A stretch of DNA of 64,000 bases from Bacillota bacterium (GCA_023386815.1 JAEWIZ010000021.1:1-64000); one strand, 5' to 3'. Counted from the first letter of the stretch, positions 8,338-17,298 are shown. Notes: a model not told the origin generated them from the sequence alone. Translations and numbers: made by a program.

Positions 8338-8371
8338 AAAGACTTGTGGAGAAATTTCACAAGTCTTTTTT
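8338..8371 (+). terminator. Intrinsic terminator between agrD and the c-di-GMP gene
   Basis: AAAGACTTGTG pairs perfectly with CACAAGTCTTT over a 9-base loop, followed by TTTTTTA. The next start codon is only 25 bases further, leaving no room for a promoter after it. Confidence 0.9.
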
Positions 8372-8395
8372 ACTAAAAATACAGAAGAGGATGAA

Positions 8396-10063
8396 ATGAT
8401 GGTAAGACATCTCCCCAGTTTAAATAATGTAAAGAAAGATCAGATTAGGTCAATGTTTTTTGCACTGAAGATTTTTGCTCTATTCTTTTCAATCATCCCA
8501 ATATTACAATACTTTTCTGCGAAGTTTAATTTAGACTTTACAAATACGAATGTTTATTCCTTAGGAATAACCTTTGTGATTTGTATTCTAATGCTATTTT
8601 TAATGTTTATATTTAAGAGAAACGAACATAAAATGGCACTGCAAGTATTAGAGATGATTATTTTTATTACCGTTTTTATCATAGTTATCTTTGTCAGTGG
8701 AGCCAGTACCAGCAATAATAAGTTTATTTTTTTATTTATTATTATTTCATATACCATTGAGTATGGCATGAATATCGGGCTGGGCATTGCGTCCGTATCG
8801 ACACTAGTAATTGTGTGTATGGACTTTGTTTTTGGAGATACGAAGGGAATTAACATAGCATTTGAAGATGATCTGGCACTGATCGCTATGTTCTATCTCG
8901 TTACTTGGACTTTGGGTTTTTATGTAAAAATGGAGAAGCTACATATCCAGGATTTAACGGATTACGCTAATGTTGATGGATTAACCGGAGCATATAATTA
9001 TAGATATTTCTACGAAAGAATCGAGGTTTGCTGTGAGGAAAGTAAGAAATATAACAGAGAGCTTTCTTTGCTCATGATAGATATTGATTATTTTAAGAAG
9101 TATAACGATATGTATGGACATTATAAGGGTGATGAGTTATTGAGAGATATCACTGAAGTATTTCGCTGTAATCTTAGAAGAGAAGATATCCTTTGCCGAT
9201 ACGGGGGTGATGAGTTCTGTATCATTATGCCAAATACCGATAAAAAGAATGCGATTCAACTAGCGGATACGATTCGAGAAGCCGTTAATCGTTATGATTG
9301 TTTTGGTAAGGAATATTTAAAAAATGGTAATATGACAATCTCCATTGGAGTATCTACCTTTAATAGAGAAAATGAAAATTATAAGGATCTGATTGAAAAT
9401 GCAGATATGGCTTTATATAGAGCGAAATTTATGCGTAGAAATAAGGTTGAGGTATATTCTTCAATCTATGAGCAGGTAAAGGAAAATAATATTGATACGA
9501 ATTTAATAGAAGATATGAAGCCTTTAAAGACGCTGATTACTGTTATAAATTCCAGGGATTCCTATACCTATAAGCATGTCGAGAGAGTGTATCATTATTG
9601 TAGGATTATATCGGAACACTTAAGGTTGCCGAAAGAGGAGAAACGGTTGTTGCTATATGCTGCATATCTACATGATTTGGGAAAAATCAATGTTGCCAAA
9701 GAAATATTAATATCCAGCAGTAAGCTTACCAAGGAGGAGTGGGAAGAGTTAAAAAAACATCCCCAGGATAGTGCAGATATTCTAAAACAGGTAAAGGGGT
9801 TTGAAAAGGTGGTTCCCATTGTACTGGAGCATCACGAAAAATATGATGGAACCGGCTATCCCAATGGTCTAAAAGGGGAGGAGATAAGCTATCTGGCTCG
9901 AATCCTAACAGTAGCAGATTCCTTTGATGCTATGACAAATCAAAGAACCTATCAGAAAACGAAAACGTTTAATGAAGCCTTTGATGAAATAGAACGATGT
10001 AAGGGGAAGCATTTTGACCCGGAGATTGCAGACAAGTTTATTGAGGCATTAAAAAGAATTTAA
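8396..10063 (+). CDS. Membrane-bound GGDEF plus HD-GYP c-di-GMP enzyme
   Basis: A 555-residue protein. Residues 20-178 hold about six membrane helices. Residues 185-352 form a GGDEF domain with an intact active site (RYGGDEF, G270-F274) and an intact inhibitory I-site RxxD (R261-D264), so cyclase activity with product inhibition is plausible. Residues 375-555 form an HD-GYP phosphodiesterase domain with H426-D427 (LHDLGK), H479-H480 and HHEKYDGTGYPNG (GYP 487-489), also intact. One protein could both make and break c-di-GMP. It lies 66 bases after agrD, across a terminator, so its expression may depend on readthrough from the agr promoter. The membrane input region is unassigned. Confidence 0.93.
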   Translation: MMVRHLPSLNNVKKDQIRSMFFALKIFALFFSIIPILQYFSAKFNLDFTNTNVYSLGITFVICILMLFLMFIFKRNEHKMALQVLEMIIFITVFIIVIFVSGASTSNNKFIFLFIIISYTIEYGMNIGLGIASVSTLVIVCMDFVFGDTKGINIAFEDDLALIAMFYLVTWTLGFYVKMEKLHIQDLTDYANVDGLTGAYNYRYFYERIEVCCEESKKYNRELSLLMIDIDYFKKYNDMYGHYKGDELLRDITEVFRCNLRREDILCRYGGDEFCIIMPNTDKKNAIQLADTIREAVNRYDCFGKEYLKNGNMTISIGVSTFNRENENYKDLIENADMALYRAKFMRRNKVEVYSSIYEQVKENNIDTNLIEDMKPLKTLITVINSRDSYTYKHVERVYHYCRIISEHLRLPKEEKRLLLYAAYLHDLGKINVAKEILISSSKLTKEEWEELKKHPQDSADILKQVKGFEKVVPIVLEHHEKYDGTGYPNGLKGEEISYLARILTVADSFDAMTNQRTYQKTKTFNEAFDEIERCKGKHFDPEIADKFIEALKRI

Positions 10064-10085
10064 AGAAGAGATTGAGGATGATGGT

Positions 10086-10118
10086 AAAACGGTGCTCCTT
10101 ATGCTGGAGCACCATTTT
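10086..10118. terminator. Bidirectional terminator
   Basis: AAAACGGTGCTCC pairs with GGAGCACCATTTT over a 6-base loop between two convergent genes, with T-rich sequence on both strands. Confidence 0.88.
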
Positions 10119-10133
10119 ATATCATCCTAATTT

Positions 10134-11555
10134 TTATTTTTCTCTGTTCTTTTTACCGTATAGGCGGAAAAAGGTCAGAATTGTTCCAATAAAGCATATA
10201 ATTGCTGCGGTAATATAGACAGCCTTCATCCCATAGATAAATGCATCTGCTCTTCCAGGGATATAATCGGTGACGTGATAGCCAATTCTAATGCTCATCA
10301 TACTGTATAGCATAGTGGTCGCTAATACGATACCGCAAACCATACCCAAATTTCTTACAAGAGCATTGATACTTCCTGCAATTCCCAGCTTGTCCCTTGG
10401 TACAGTAGACATAACTAAGGAATTGTTTGGCGATTGGAACAAGCCCATACCCAAGGACATAAAGCAGAGAAATAGGATTAAAATCGGTAAGGAGGATGTT
10501 TCATTTAATGTGGCCATAAACAATAAACTGATGCTTACTAAAACTAACCCAATAAAGGTCAATACTTCTGAACCGATCTTATCAGACAGGTGACCACTGG
10601 TGGGAGCCACAACGGTGAGGATTAAAGGATAGATCATAAGGATTAATCCGGTCTGCAATGGAGAGTAGGACATGGCATTTTGCAGATAAAAGGGTAGAAT
10701 AATATTATTACAAAAGATAGCCACAAAAGTAACATATCCGCAGAAAATACTTAGGGAAAACAGTTTGTTTTTAAAGATCTGTAATTGCAATAAGGGATTT
10801 TTCTTTTTTCGCTCAATAAGAAGGAAGATAATAAAGGAAACAATAGCGACTGCAAGTCCTAATAGAATGAAAGGATGTGTAAATCCTAGTCTTACTCCTT
10901 CATTCAGAGCAGTAAAGAGCGGCACAATGGTAAGTATAAATAGAATTGCGCCTACCATATCCATCTTACCCTGCGGCTTCTTTTCATGGTTCTTGGGAAG
11001 TCTTTTTACAGCAAAATATAAAGCAAACAAACCAATGGGTACATTTATTAAGAAGATATATTCCCAGCTTACAGCTCCAACAATAAGACCGCCAAGACCT
11101 GGGCCGACCAGAGAACCTAAGGCGACCGCTGTTCCATTCAGACCAAGAGCTTTCCCTCTTTCATTGGCAGGGAATATTTCCGTTATAATGCCCTGGCTAT
11201 TTGCCATGGTACCAGCGGCACCAATTGCTTGTACAATTCTTGCAATAATTAAAAAGGTAAAAGTGCCTGAGATACCACACAGCAAGGAACCTAAAGTAAA
11301 TAGGGCCAGGCCAAATTGAAACATCCTTGTCTTTCCTAAGATATCTCCTAATCTACCAAAGATAAGTACAGTTCCAGAAATAACGATCAAATAACTTGTT
11401 GCGACCAATTGGATATTAGAAGTTGTAACACCCAATACCTCCGCCATTTTAGGTAATGCTACATTTACAATGCTACCATCCAGGGTAGACATAAAGGTTG
11501 CCATTACAACCACTAACATGATTAACCATCTACTACTGTCTTTTGCTTTTTCCAC
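10134..11555 (-). CDS. DHA2-family (EmrB/QacA-type) multidrug MFS exporter
   Basis: A 473-residue proton-coupled exporter of the 14-helix DHA2 group. Helix 1 carries FMSTLDGSIVNVALP, the D-x-x-IVNVALP signature of DHA2 drug exporters. Motif A follows as GRLGDILGKTRMF, and motif C-like sequence is GLNGTAVALGSLVGPGLGG. Start is GTG with a CAGGAGGAATTGAA ribosome-binding site. It lies 41 bases downstream of a MarR regulator in the same direction, the standard arrangement for inducible efflux. Substrate cannot be predicted. Confidence 0.92.
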   Translation of the reverse strand: MEKAKDSSRWLIMLVVVMATFMSTLDGSIVNVALPKMAEVLGVTTSNIQLVATSYLIVISGTVLIFGRLGDILGKTRMFQFGLALFTLGSLLCGISGTFTFLIIARIVQAIGAAGTMANSQGIITEIFPANERGKALGLNGTAVALGSLVGPGLGGLIVGAVSWEYIFLINVPIGLFALYFAVKRLPKNHEKKPQGKMDMVGAILFILTIVPLFTALNEGVRLGFTHPFILLGLAVAIVSFIIFLLIERKKKNPLLQLQIFKNKLFSLSIFCGYVTFVAIFCNNIILPFYLQNAMSYSPLQTGLILMIYPLILTVVAPTSGHLSDKIGSEVLTFIGLVLVSISLLFMATLNETSSLPILILFLCFMSLGMGLFQSPNNSLVMSTVPRDKLGIAGSINALVRNLGMVCGIVLATTMLYSMMSIRIGYHVTDYIPGRADAFIYGMKAVYITAAIICFIGTILTFFRLYGKKNREK

Positions 11556-11596
11556 TTCAATTCCTCCTGTTATGTTCTAGTGATGATTTTATCGTT

Positions 11597-12040
11597 TTAT
11601 TCTCTTAGCTTCTGAGTGTTATCAAGAATCTTAATTAAAGATCTCATTGTAATGTCGATTTCTTCAGCGGTTAGATCTTCCGTTATCAGACTTAATATGG
11701 TTTGAATCTCCTCATGAATAGCAGGTAGTATATCTTTTGCTTTCTCAGTAAGATATAGATGATAAGCTCTACTATTGTTTTCATCCGACTGCTTAGTTAC
11801 ATAACCATGTTCAATTAGCCTGGTAATCGTACGAGCTGACATTGCCTTATCATTTCTTAACTTTTTACTGATTTGATTTTGACCAATACCTTCATGATTT
11901 TCTAAAATAAATAGATATGGACAGGAACCACTGCTTAAATCATATTTTTTTAAAACGCGATCTAAGTAAATCTGGATATTTCGAAAAATCTTATTATTGA
12001 GCATTATGAAATGCATATTTTCCTTTTCCAAAAGTATCAC
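11597..12040 (-). CDS. MarR-family transcriptional regulator
   Basis: A 147-residue winged-helix protein. The recognition region NQISKKLRNDKAMSARTITRLIEHGYVTKQ, with the wing SDENNSRAYHLYLTEKAK, is typical MarR. It is the first gene of the marR-MFS unit, and a palindrome overlaps the -35 box of its promoter, which fits autorepression relieved by a drug-like ligand. The start could be GTG at 12040 (3 bases after AAGGAG), TTG at 12031 or ATG at 12016; the longest is given. C-terminal helices complete the dimerisation domain. Confidence 0.92.
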   Translation of the reverse strand: MILLEKENMHFIMLNNKIFRNIQIYLDRVLKKYDLSSGSCPYLFILENHEGIGQNQISKKLRNDKAMSARTITRLIEHGYVTKQSDENNSRAYHLYLTEKAKDILPAIHEEIQTILSLITEDLTAEEIDITMRSLIKILDNTQKLRE

Positions 12041-12069
12041 CTACTCCTTATCTTGATTAAACATCACAT

Positions 12070-12098
12070 ATTATATTCGTATAATGTTGATTAGTCAA
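12070..12098 (-). promoter_or_regulatory. Promoter of the marR-MFS unit
   Basis: On the minus strand, TTGACT (12098-12093), a 17-base spacer and a perfect TATAAT (12075-12070), about 30 bases before the marR start. Confidence 0.8.
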
Positions 12099-12100
12099 CA
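12085..12100. promoter_or_regulatory. Palindromic operator, probable MarR site
   Basis: TGTTGA-TTAG-TCAACA is a perfect 6-bp-arm inverted repeat that covers the whole -35 box of the marR promoter. Binding here would block RNA polymerase, the usual MarR autorepression layout. The assignment to this MarR is by position. Confidence 0.65.
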
Positions 12101-12234
12101 ACTTTTATAATAATATTGCAGTGGTATAATTTTCTAATAAACAAGTGATAGTTGAACTAGCTATAGTATTTCAATGTTTTTTGTAATATAATAGGAATAA
12201 ATGAATTACTTTACGAACCGGAGGGGGATTTACT

Positions 12235-13050
12235 ATGATTAAAAAATGCTTGGATTTACTTGAGAACAATCCTGTTATTATTGGTTTTTATGTAATATAT
12301 GAGCTGCTTGTAATGCTCATCCTACTTTTGCTTTACCCAACTAACCTAAACCAATTCATGAATTCTGTAAGTTTTGATTTCGCTGCATATTTTATGATGA
12401 TGATGAAGCTACTGACAGCAATTGGGCTGATGTTTCTTTTGTCTATTCTATTTATGTCTGGGTTTGGTCATATGATCTCAGAAGCCGTTGTGCAGGGAAA
12501 AACATCGGCCCAAGCATTTATAGAAGGGATAAACAGGTTCTTTGTGAGATTTTTACTATTAACCCTACTTGGTACTGCTGTAACGTTTGCGTTTTCAATG
12601 ATCATTACCATAATACTAATTCCCATTACAATGTTACAAGTAATGAGCGGAGGAACGAGTGGATTAGAATATATGAGCTTATTTATAGTGCTCCTAATAC
12701 TGATCATTACTATTTTTATCATACCTTTTGTTTTATTATGCATTCCTTCTATCCTTTTGGATGATGTGAAACTATTTCAAGGGATAAAAAATGGTGCAAA
12801 GGCAGGAGTAAAGAACTATTGGAAGCTGGTTGTACTCTTGATCATCATGTATCTGCCGGTCATTCTATATGAAATAATCTATTATGATACCATATCAAAG
12901 GGAATGATAGTTACACCTAGTTATCTTGTTTTATTAATTATATCAGGTATTATATCCTTGTTCTTAATTCCTATCTTGTTTATTGTATATAATGAGTATA
13001 GAATGGAACAAATTAATAAAGATACCATGTCTCATCATTTTAATGAATAA
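12235..13050 (+). CDS. Six-helix integral membrane protein of unknown function
   Basis: A 271-residue protein with about six long hydrophobic segments (17-38, 50-75, 98-133, 143-175, 196-215, 228-252). A soluble loop 'PSILLDDVKLFQGIKNGAKAGVKNYWKLV' resembles the 'amphipathic helix plus membrane' pattern of DUF975- and glycerophosphodiester-phosphodiesterase-membrane-domain-type proteins. No catalytic motif is visible. Ribosome-binding site is GGAGGGG. A weak TATAAT lies at 12187-12192 upstream. Probably a single gene. Confidence 0.6.
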   Translation: MIKKCLDLLENNPVIIGFYVIYELLVMLILLLLYPTNLNQFMNSVSFDFAAYFMMMMKLLTAIGLMFLLSILFMSGFGHMISEAVVQGKTSAQAFIEGINRFFVRFLLLTLLGTAVTFAFSMIITIILIPITMLQVMSGGTSGLEYMSLFIVLLILIITIFIIPFVLLCIPSILLDDVKLFQGIKNGAKAGVKNYWKLVVLLIIMYLPVILYEIIYYDTISKGMIVTPSYLVLLIISGIISLFLIPILFIVYNEYRMEQINKDTMSHHFNE

Positions 13051-13097
13051 GCTATGCAAAGATACTATTCATTACTTGTAATAATCGGAGGTCAAAA

Positions 13098-13649
13098 ATG
13101 CACTTGCAACAGACAAAATTCGAAATGCTTGAAAAGAATATTATAGATGTAATTGTAGAGCAACAAATTAAGTTAGGATATCGGAGCGAAACTATCCGAT
13201 TATATTATCCGGCAGAATCTATTAATAGAATCTTAGGTACACAGCTGCCTCTTGTGGAATTACAACAAACGTTGAATCAGTTTTGTAACTATGTCAGTTC
13301 AAGATTAGGCGAAGTGACGCATACCAATAAGGACAACAGGTTTTGCATTATTGTGCCACCAACAGGAGTTGACTTTGTCTACAAAGAGATTCAAGATAGA
13401 AGCTTTTTGACAGAATTTATTGACAAGATAAGGAATCATGATTGTTCCTTAGAGGATATTCAGAGGGTATTTGAAAAGTATTCAAATCATGTCGTATGTG
13501 AGAAGATGTCCGGGGAGGAATTTGACTATTTGATTTATTTTGGAGATGAAAAGCCGGATGCTTATCGCTACTGTATCAAGTTTGAAGAATGTCATGCCAC
13601 ATATCATAGATTTACAAAGGAAGATTACGCTGATTTTGAATTCAAATAA
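13098..13649 (+). CDS. DUF3877-like cytoplasmic protein
   Basis: A 183-residue soluble protein. The N-terminal part 'EKNIIDVIVEQQIKLGYRSETIRLYYPAESINRILG' and the end 'DAYRYCIKFEECHATYHRFTKEDYADF' fit DUF3877, a family I know mainly from Lachnospiraceae. No catalytic motif is recognised. It has a CGGAGG ribosome-binding site and follows the membrane protein by 47 bases, possibly cotranscribed. Function unknown. Confidence 0.6.
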   Translation: MHLQQTKFEMLEKNIIDVIVEQQIKLGYRSETIRLYYPAESINRILGTQLPLVELQQTLNQFCNYVSSRLGEVTHTNKDNRFCIIVPPTGVDFVYKEIQDRSFLTEFIDKIRNHDCSLEDIQRVFEKYSNHVVCEKMSGEEFDYLIYFGDEKPDAYRYCIKFEECHATYHRFTKEDYADFEFK

Positions 13650-13654
13650 TAGGA

Positions 13655-13745
13655 ATAAGGCTGTTGTAAATAATACTATTAATAGATGATACAAGTTCAA
13701 TTTAAATCGGAGGGTACTTGGATTTTAACAACAGCCTATTATTAC
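13655..13745. repeat. Inverted repeat between convergent genes
   Basis: AATAAGGCTGTTGT near 13655 is matched by ACAACAGCCTATT near 13729-13741, with a loop of about 60 bases. No T run follows on either strand. It may be a weak bidirectional terminator or a remnant of a small mobile element. Confidence 0.4.
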
Positions 13746-13775
13746 AAAAAGAATATATGCTTATACTATTTGAGC

Positions 13776-14708
13776 CTATCGCCGAAATGTTTTTAATAAC
13801 CTTAGGTAGTGGTTTGCCTCACGCAAGGTATGGTCTCCCAGTAAAGGAAGGATAATTGATTTTACTTTGCATTCGATTAAGCCTTGAGTACCTTGAGCTT
13901 TAAAATCTCTTATTGCCTTAGTTGCCTCTAAACTATCCTGTGTTACCTTGGATGTCGGCATGGAACAATCCATTCCTGCCTTCGCTTCTTCTGTTAGCTG
14001 ATCAAATTCATTTCCAAAATTATTTGCTTTTTCGATTAATGCGTCCTCAGTGGGATCAAGTAATCCACGGATAAACTTTGCATGTTCAGCCATAATTCTA
14101 TTCCAGAAAGCTTCTTGTTCTAAAGCTTCATCATCGATATCGCAGCAATTCCCGCCTTGTAATTGTTTTACCAGACACAAATACAGCTTTGCTTCTCTTA
14201 AGATATGATCAATTAGTAAGGGGTAATTTACTGTGAACATTTTGCAGCAGAGTACGTTTGATAATACAGTAGACTTGAATTTAATTAAGGAGGAAATAAG
14301 GTCAATTGCTTTTTCGTTTATCCGATATACCTTTTGATCTAATTTACGATTATCATAAGAGGGATAACAATAATTATCATAACCGGTTAAACACATCTCG
14401 TCATTGGTGATGTCAGTTGGAATATTGATCCCGGTGTAATAGGAGGTTACCTTCTCGGCATCTAACGTATATTGTGTATATACTTCTCCTGAATTTAATA
14501 CTGTTGGGCTGACTACACCATTGGAAATGGATACTACCTCGCATAATAGCTTATCGAATTCTCTACGAAAGCTATCTGCTTGTTGGGTGTAGTTACTATC
14601 ACGTGGAGTAAAGCCAAGTTCTAAAAATAGCGAATGTTCTTTCATGATTCTTCCGAAAAATAAATGTAGTTCTAGGGATTGACGAGCAAAGTCATTACAA
14701 GGGGACAC
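13776..14708 (-). CDS. DUF2935 protein (two four-helix bundles)
   Basis: A 310-residue helical protein with two related halves. The first has 'LELHLFFGRIMKEHSLFLELGF' and the second 'QEAFWNRIMAEHAKFIRGLLDPTEDALIEKANNFGNEFDQL', the DUF2935 signature, in which repeated E-H pairs suggest a ferritin-like metal bundle. A third conserved piece is 'LLGDHTLREANHYLRLL'. I chose GTG at 14708 because GGAGG sits 7 bases upstream; an ATG 10 codons earlier has no such site. Biochemical role is not established; metal binding is inferred from the EH/H-E pattern. Confidence 0.8.
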   Translation of the reverse strand: MSPCNDFARQSLELHLFFGRIMKEHSLFLELGFTPRDSNYTQQADSFRREFDKLLCEVVSISNGVVSPTVLNSGEVYTQYTLDAEKVTSYYTGINIPTDITNDEMCLTGYDNYCYPSYDNRKLDQKVYRINEKAIDLISSLIKFKSTVLSNVLCCKMFTVNYPLLIDHILREAKLYLCLVKQLQGGNCCDIDDEALEQEAFWNRIMAEHAKFIRGLLDPTEDALIEKANNFGNEFDQLTEEAKAGMDCSMPTSKVTQDSLEATKAIRDFKAQGTQGLIECKVKSIILPLLGDHTLREANHYLRLLKTFRR

Positions 14709-14830
14709 GGTAAATCCTCCAACAATATGCCTTATCATATCCTATGTTAACAAAACAAATTTGTGATAGTTCTGAATTTGAATTTCTCAATATTCATCGC
14801 CTTAAGATACTTAGTACTATCGCAAGATAA

Positions 14831-14851
14831 TTAAGAATAGATTAAGAATAG
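14831..14851 (+). repeat. Tandem direct repeat upstream of the flotillin promoter
   Basis: TTAAGAATAG occurs at 14831-14840 and again at 14842-14851, an 11-base period, 21 bases before the -35 box. One-turn-spaced direct repeats are typical of OmpR/PhoB-type response-regulator sites. Confidence 0.5.
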
Positions 14852-14872
14852 GTTTAAATTGGGGAAAAAGTG

Positions 14873-14901
14873 TTGAAAAAAGGATAAGGAAAATATATAC
14901 T
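14873..14901 (+). promoter_or_regulatory. Promoter of the yuaF-flotillin operon
   Basis: TTGAAA (14873-14878), a 17-base spacer and TATACT (14896-14901), about 60 bases before the first start codon. Confidence 0.7.
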
Positions 14902-14960
14902 GTAACTAGTTTGAATTGTATACAAAGTCAATCTGGTTTCGAAGTAAAGGGGTTAATAGT

Positions 14961-15626
14961 ATGATGACTTTTTATTTATGTTTTCTTGCAGGGGGTGCAG
15001 TTTTACCATTTATAAGTTTTGCATTTGGATTCCTTGGTAATGGATCGGATGTAGATACCAGTACGGAATTTGATGCATCTGCAGATGTGGATATGGATGC
15101 AGACTTGGATGGTACCCTGGACGGCGTAATTAATTCCGACGTTAGTACAAGTACCGCCGATGGAATTGAAGGTGATTCTATCCAGGGAACAAATTCCATA
15201 CTTGCCCTTGGATTATTACCAACTTCCGCCATGGCACTTTCTACGTTGGCCATTGTGTTTGGTGCGGTTGGTAGTATTATGACCTATAAGGGTGTGACAG
15301 GAATTATCACCTTTATTGTTTCAATTATAATAGGATATGTTGCAGCTGTTATCGTTCAAAGCTTCATTAGAACCTTGAAGAAAATACAAGTGGAAAATAC
15401 CGGAGTCGATGAAGAGGAATTGCTCCTTTACGACGGAACCATAGTAGATACTATTCTTCCGGGACAATTAGGTACCGTAAGTTTCCTTACACTTAAGAAT
15501 ATACGGGTAAGTTATCCCGCAAGATGTGCTGATGAAGAAATGCGGTTATCAACAGGAAGAGTAGTCAGGGTAATCGAGAGAAAGAATGGGATATTTATTG
15601 TTGAACCAAAGAATAAATATGAATAA
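14961..15626 (+). CDS. YuaF/NfeD-like membrane partner of flotillin
   Basis: A 221-residue membrane protein with helices at about 1-24, 80-105 and 108-135. An acidic loop rich in Asp, Ser and Thr (VDTSTEFDASADVDMDADLD) separates the first two. The C-terminal 75 residues form a small beta domain (LYDGTIVDTILPGQLGTVSF...VRVIERKNGIFIVEP), the OB-fold-like domain of NfeD/YuaF proteins. The start is ATG 14961, 8 bases after AAAGGGG. The flotillin gene follows after 26 bases, the same order as yuaF-floT in Bacillus, so it is read as the flotillin partner in membrane microdomains. Confidence 0.8.
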   Translation: MMTFYLCFLAGGAVLPFISFAFGFLGNGSDVDTSTEFDASADVDMDADLDGTLDGVINSDVSTSTADGIEGDSIQGTNSILALGLLPTSAMALSTLAIVFGAVGSIMTYKGVTGIITFIVSIIIGYVAAVIVQSFIRTLKKIQVENTGVDEEELLLYDGTIVDTILPGQLGTVSFLTLKNIRVSYPARCADEEMRLSTGRVVRVIERKNGIFIVEPKNKYE

Positions 15627-15652
15627 TGGGAATCAAATAAGGAGGATATGTA

Positions 15653-17248
15653 ATGGATAGTAATGTAGTAGGATTAGGAGTAGATTTTTTCCCGATCATT
15701 ATCACAGTAATTGCTGTGGCGGCTGGTGTGGCAGTATTAACTGTTATCTTACGCATGTGGAAGAAGGTACCTCAAGACAGAGCGATGGTTGTAACCGGTA
15801 TGAAGAAAAGGGTAATCACCGGTGGAGGTGGAATTGTAATTCCAGTATTAGAAAGAACGGATACCATTTCCTTAGGTAATATTCAGTTAAATATTAATAC
15901 ATCTCAGACCATGTCATCCCAGGGCGTGCCCATCGATGTTGTGGGAACTGCAGTAATAAAAGTTAGAAATACGCATGAGAGTATTTATGCCGCAATTGAG
16001 CAGTTCTCCGGCGGAAATGAAATGCAGATTCAAAAATCAATTTCTGATCAGGTTACCTTGATTCTGGAAGGTAAATTGAGAGAAATCGTAGCATCCATGA
16101 CTGTAGAGCAGATTTACAATGATAGGGAAGCTTTTTCTGCTAAGGTTCAGGAGGTGGTTGGTACTAAGATTGGTGAGATGGGTCTTGAATTAAAAGACTT
16201 CTCCATTAAAGATGTAAATGATACCAATGGTTATATCAGAGCTCTGGGTGCGAAACAGATTGCAGAAAAGAAAAAGGATGCAGAGATAGCACAGGCGATG
16301 GCTTTAAAGGAAGAGTCCATTAAAAAATCTGAGGCAACCAAGGAAGGTCAGAAAGCACGTCTGGAGGCTGAGACAGAAGTAAGTGCTGCTGTTAAGGCGA
16401 AGGAGGTTCGTGAATCTGAGTACAGAACCGAACAGGAATCTGCAAAGGCTAAAGCGGATGCAGCATATGAGATTCAAAAGAGCATCACGAACAAAGATAT
16501 TATTGCAGCTCAAATGGACGCTGATATTCTCAAGCAGCAAAAGCAGAAAGAGCTTCAAGAAGCTCAGCTTCAAGTGGATATTGCAAGAGAGCAGAAGCAG
16601 ACCGAACTGGAACAGCGCCGTGCAGAAAAGACCCGTGAAGAGTTAAAAACAAAAGTTGTAGAACCTGCAAATGCGGAAAGAGAGCAGAAAAAAGCAGAAG
16701 CAGATGCAGAGAAATATACGAAAATTGCAGAAGCAGAGGCAAGAGCAGAAGCGAAAAAGGCCGAGGCTAATGCAGAAGCGGAAGCAATTATTTTAAAAGC
16801 AAGAGCAGAAGCTGATGCTCAATCAATGAATGGTGATGCAAAAGCAAAGGCAATTAGTGCAATTGGTCTTGCGGAAGCTGATGCAATCAGAGCCAAGGGT
16901 CTTGCAGAAGCTGAAGCGATGGAGAAAAAAGCGGAGGCATACCAGAAGTATACCAATGCTGCGATGGCAGATAAATTGATTGAAAAATTACCTGATCTTG
17001 CAAAGGCAATTGCAGAGCCTCTTAGCCAGATATCTGATATTAAGATTTATGGTGGTGGAGTGGATCAGGTGGTTGATAATGTGCCTGTAGTGATGGCAAA
17101 GGTATTCGAAACAGTTCAAAGCTCTGTGGGAATTGATATGAAGAATATCATTATGGCAGAAAGCTTAGAAGCTAAGACAACAAAGAATGTTAATGTCACA
17201 GGCATTGGAGAAAGTATTATCAATGCGAGTAAGATTACAGAGGAATAA
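15653..17248 (+). CDS. floT: Flotillin (SPFH-domain membrane scaffold)
   Basis: A 531-residue protein. Residues 12-35 form an N-terminal membrane hairpin. An SPFH/PHB domain covers about 36-200 (VPQDRAMVVTGMKKRVITGGGGIVIPVLERTDTISL). A long Ala/Glu/Lys-rich coiled coil runs from about 210 to 430, with repeated E-A-x-A motifs, followed by the flotillin C-terminal region. Flotillins oligomerise and organise membrane microdomains. It is the second gene of a two-gene operon, with a consensus AAGGAGG site and a strong terminator after it. The length is close to Bacillus FloT. Confidence 0.95.
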   Translation: MDSNVVGLGVDFFPIIITVIAVAAGVAVLTVILRMWKKVPQDRAMVVTGMKKRVITGGGGIVIPVLERTDTISLGNIQLNINTSQTMSSQGVPIDVVGTAVIKVRNTHESIYAAIEQFSGGNEMQIQKSISDQVTLILEGKLREIVASMTVEQIYNDREAFSAKVQEVVGTKIGEMGLELKDFSIKDVNDTNGYIRALGAKQIAEKKKDAEIAQAMALKEESIKKSEATKEGQKARLEAETEVSAAVKAKEVRESEYRTEQESAKAKADAAYEIQKSITNKDIIAAQMDADILKQQKQKELQEAQLQVDIAREQKQTELEQRRAEKTREELKTKVVEPANAEREQKKAEADAEKYTKIAEAEARAEAKKAEANAEAEAIILKARAEADAQSMNGDAKAKAISAIGLAEADAIRAKGLAEAEAMEKKAEAYQKYTNAAMADKLIEKLPDLAKAIAEPLSQISDIKIYGGGVDQVVDNVPVVMAKVFETVQSSVGIDMKNIIMAESLEAKTTKNVNVTGIGESIINASKITEE

Positions 17249-17298
17249 AATCGTTAACATGGAATAAAGAACAAGTGAAATACTTGTTATGCAATTGA

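Noticed and set aside
10765..11319. 184-codon plus-strand frame opposite the MFS gene
   Set aside because: It is antisense to a clear DHA2 exporter with the full family motifs and has no family features of its own.
14709..14738. ATG 10 codons upstream as the start of the DUF2935 gene
   Set aside because: GTG 14708 has GGAGG at 7 bases. The ribosome-binding site would lie inside the coding region if the upstream ATG were used.
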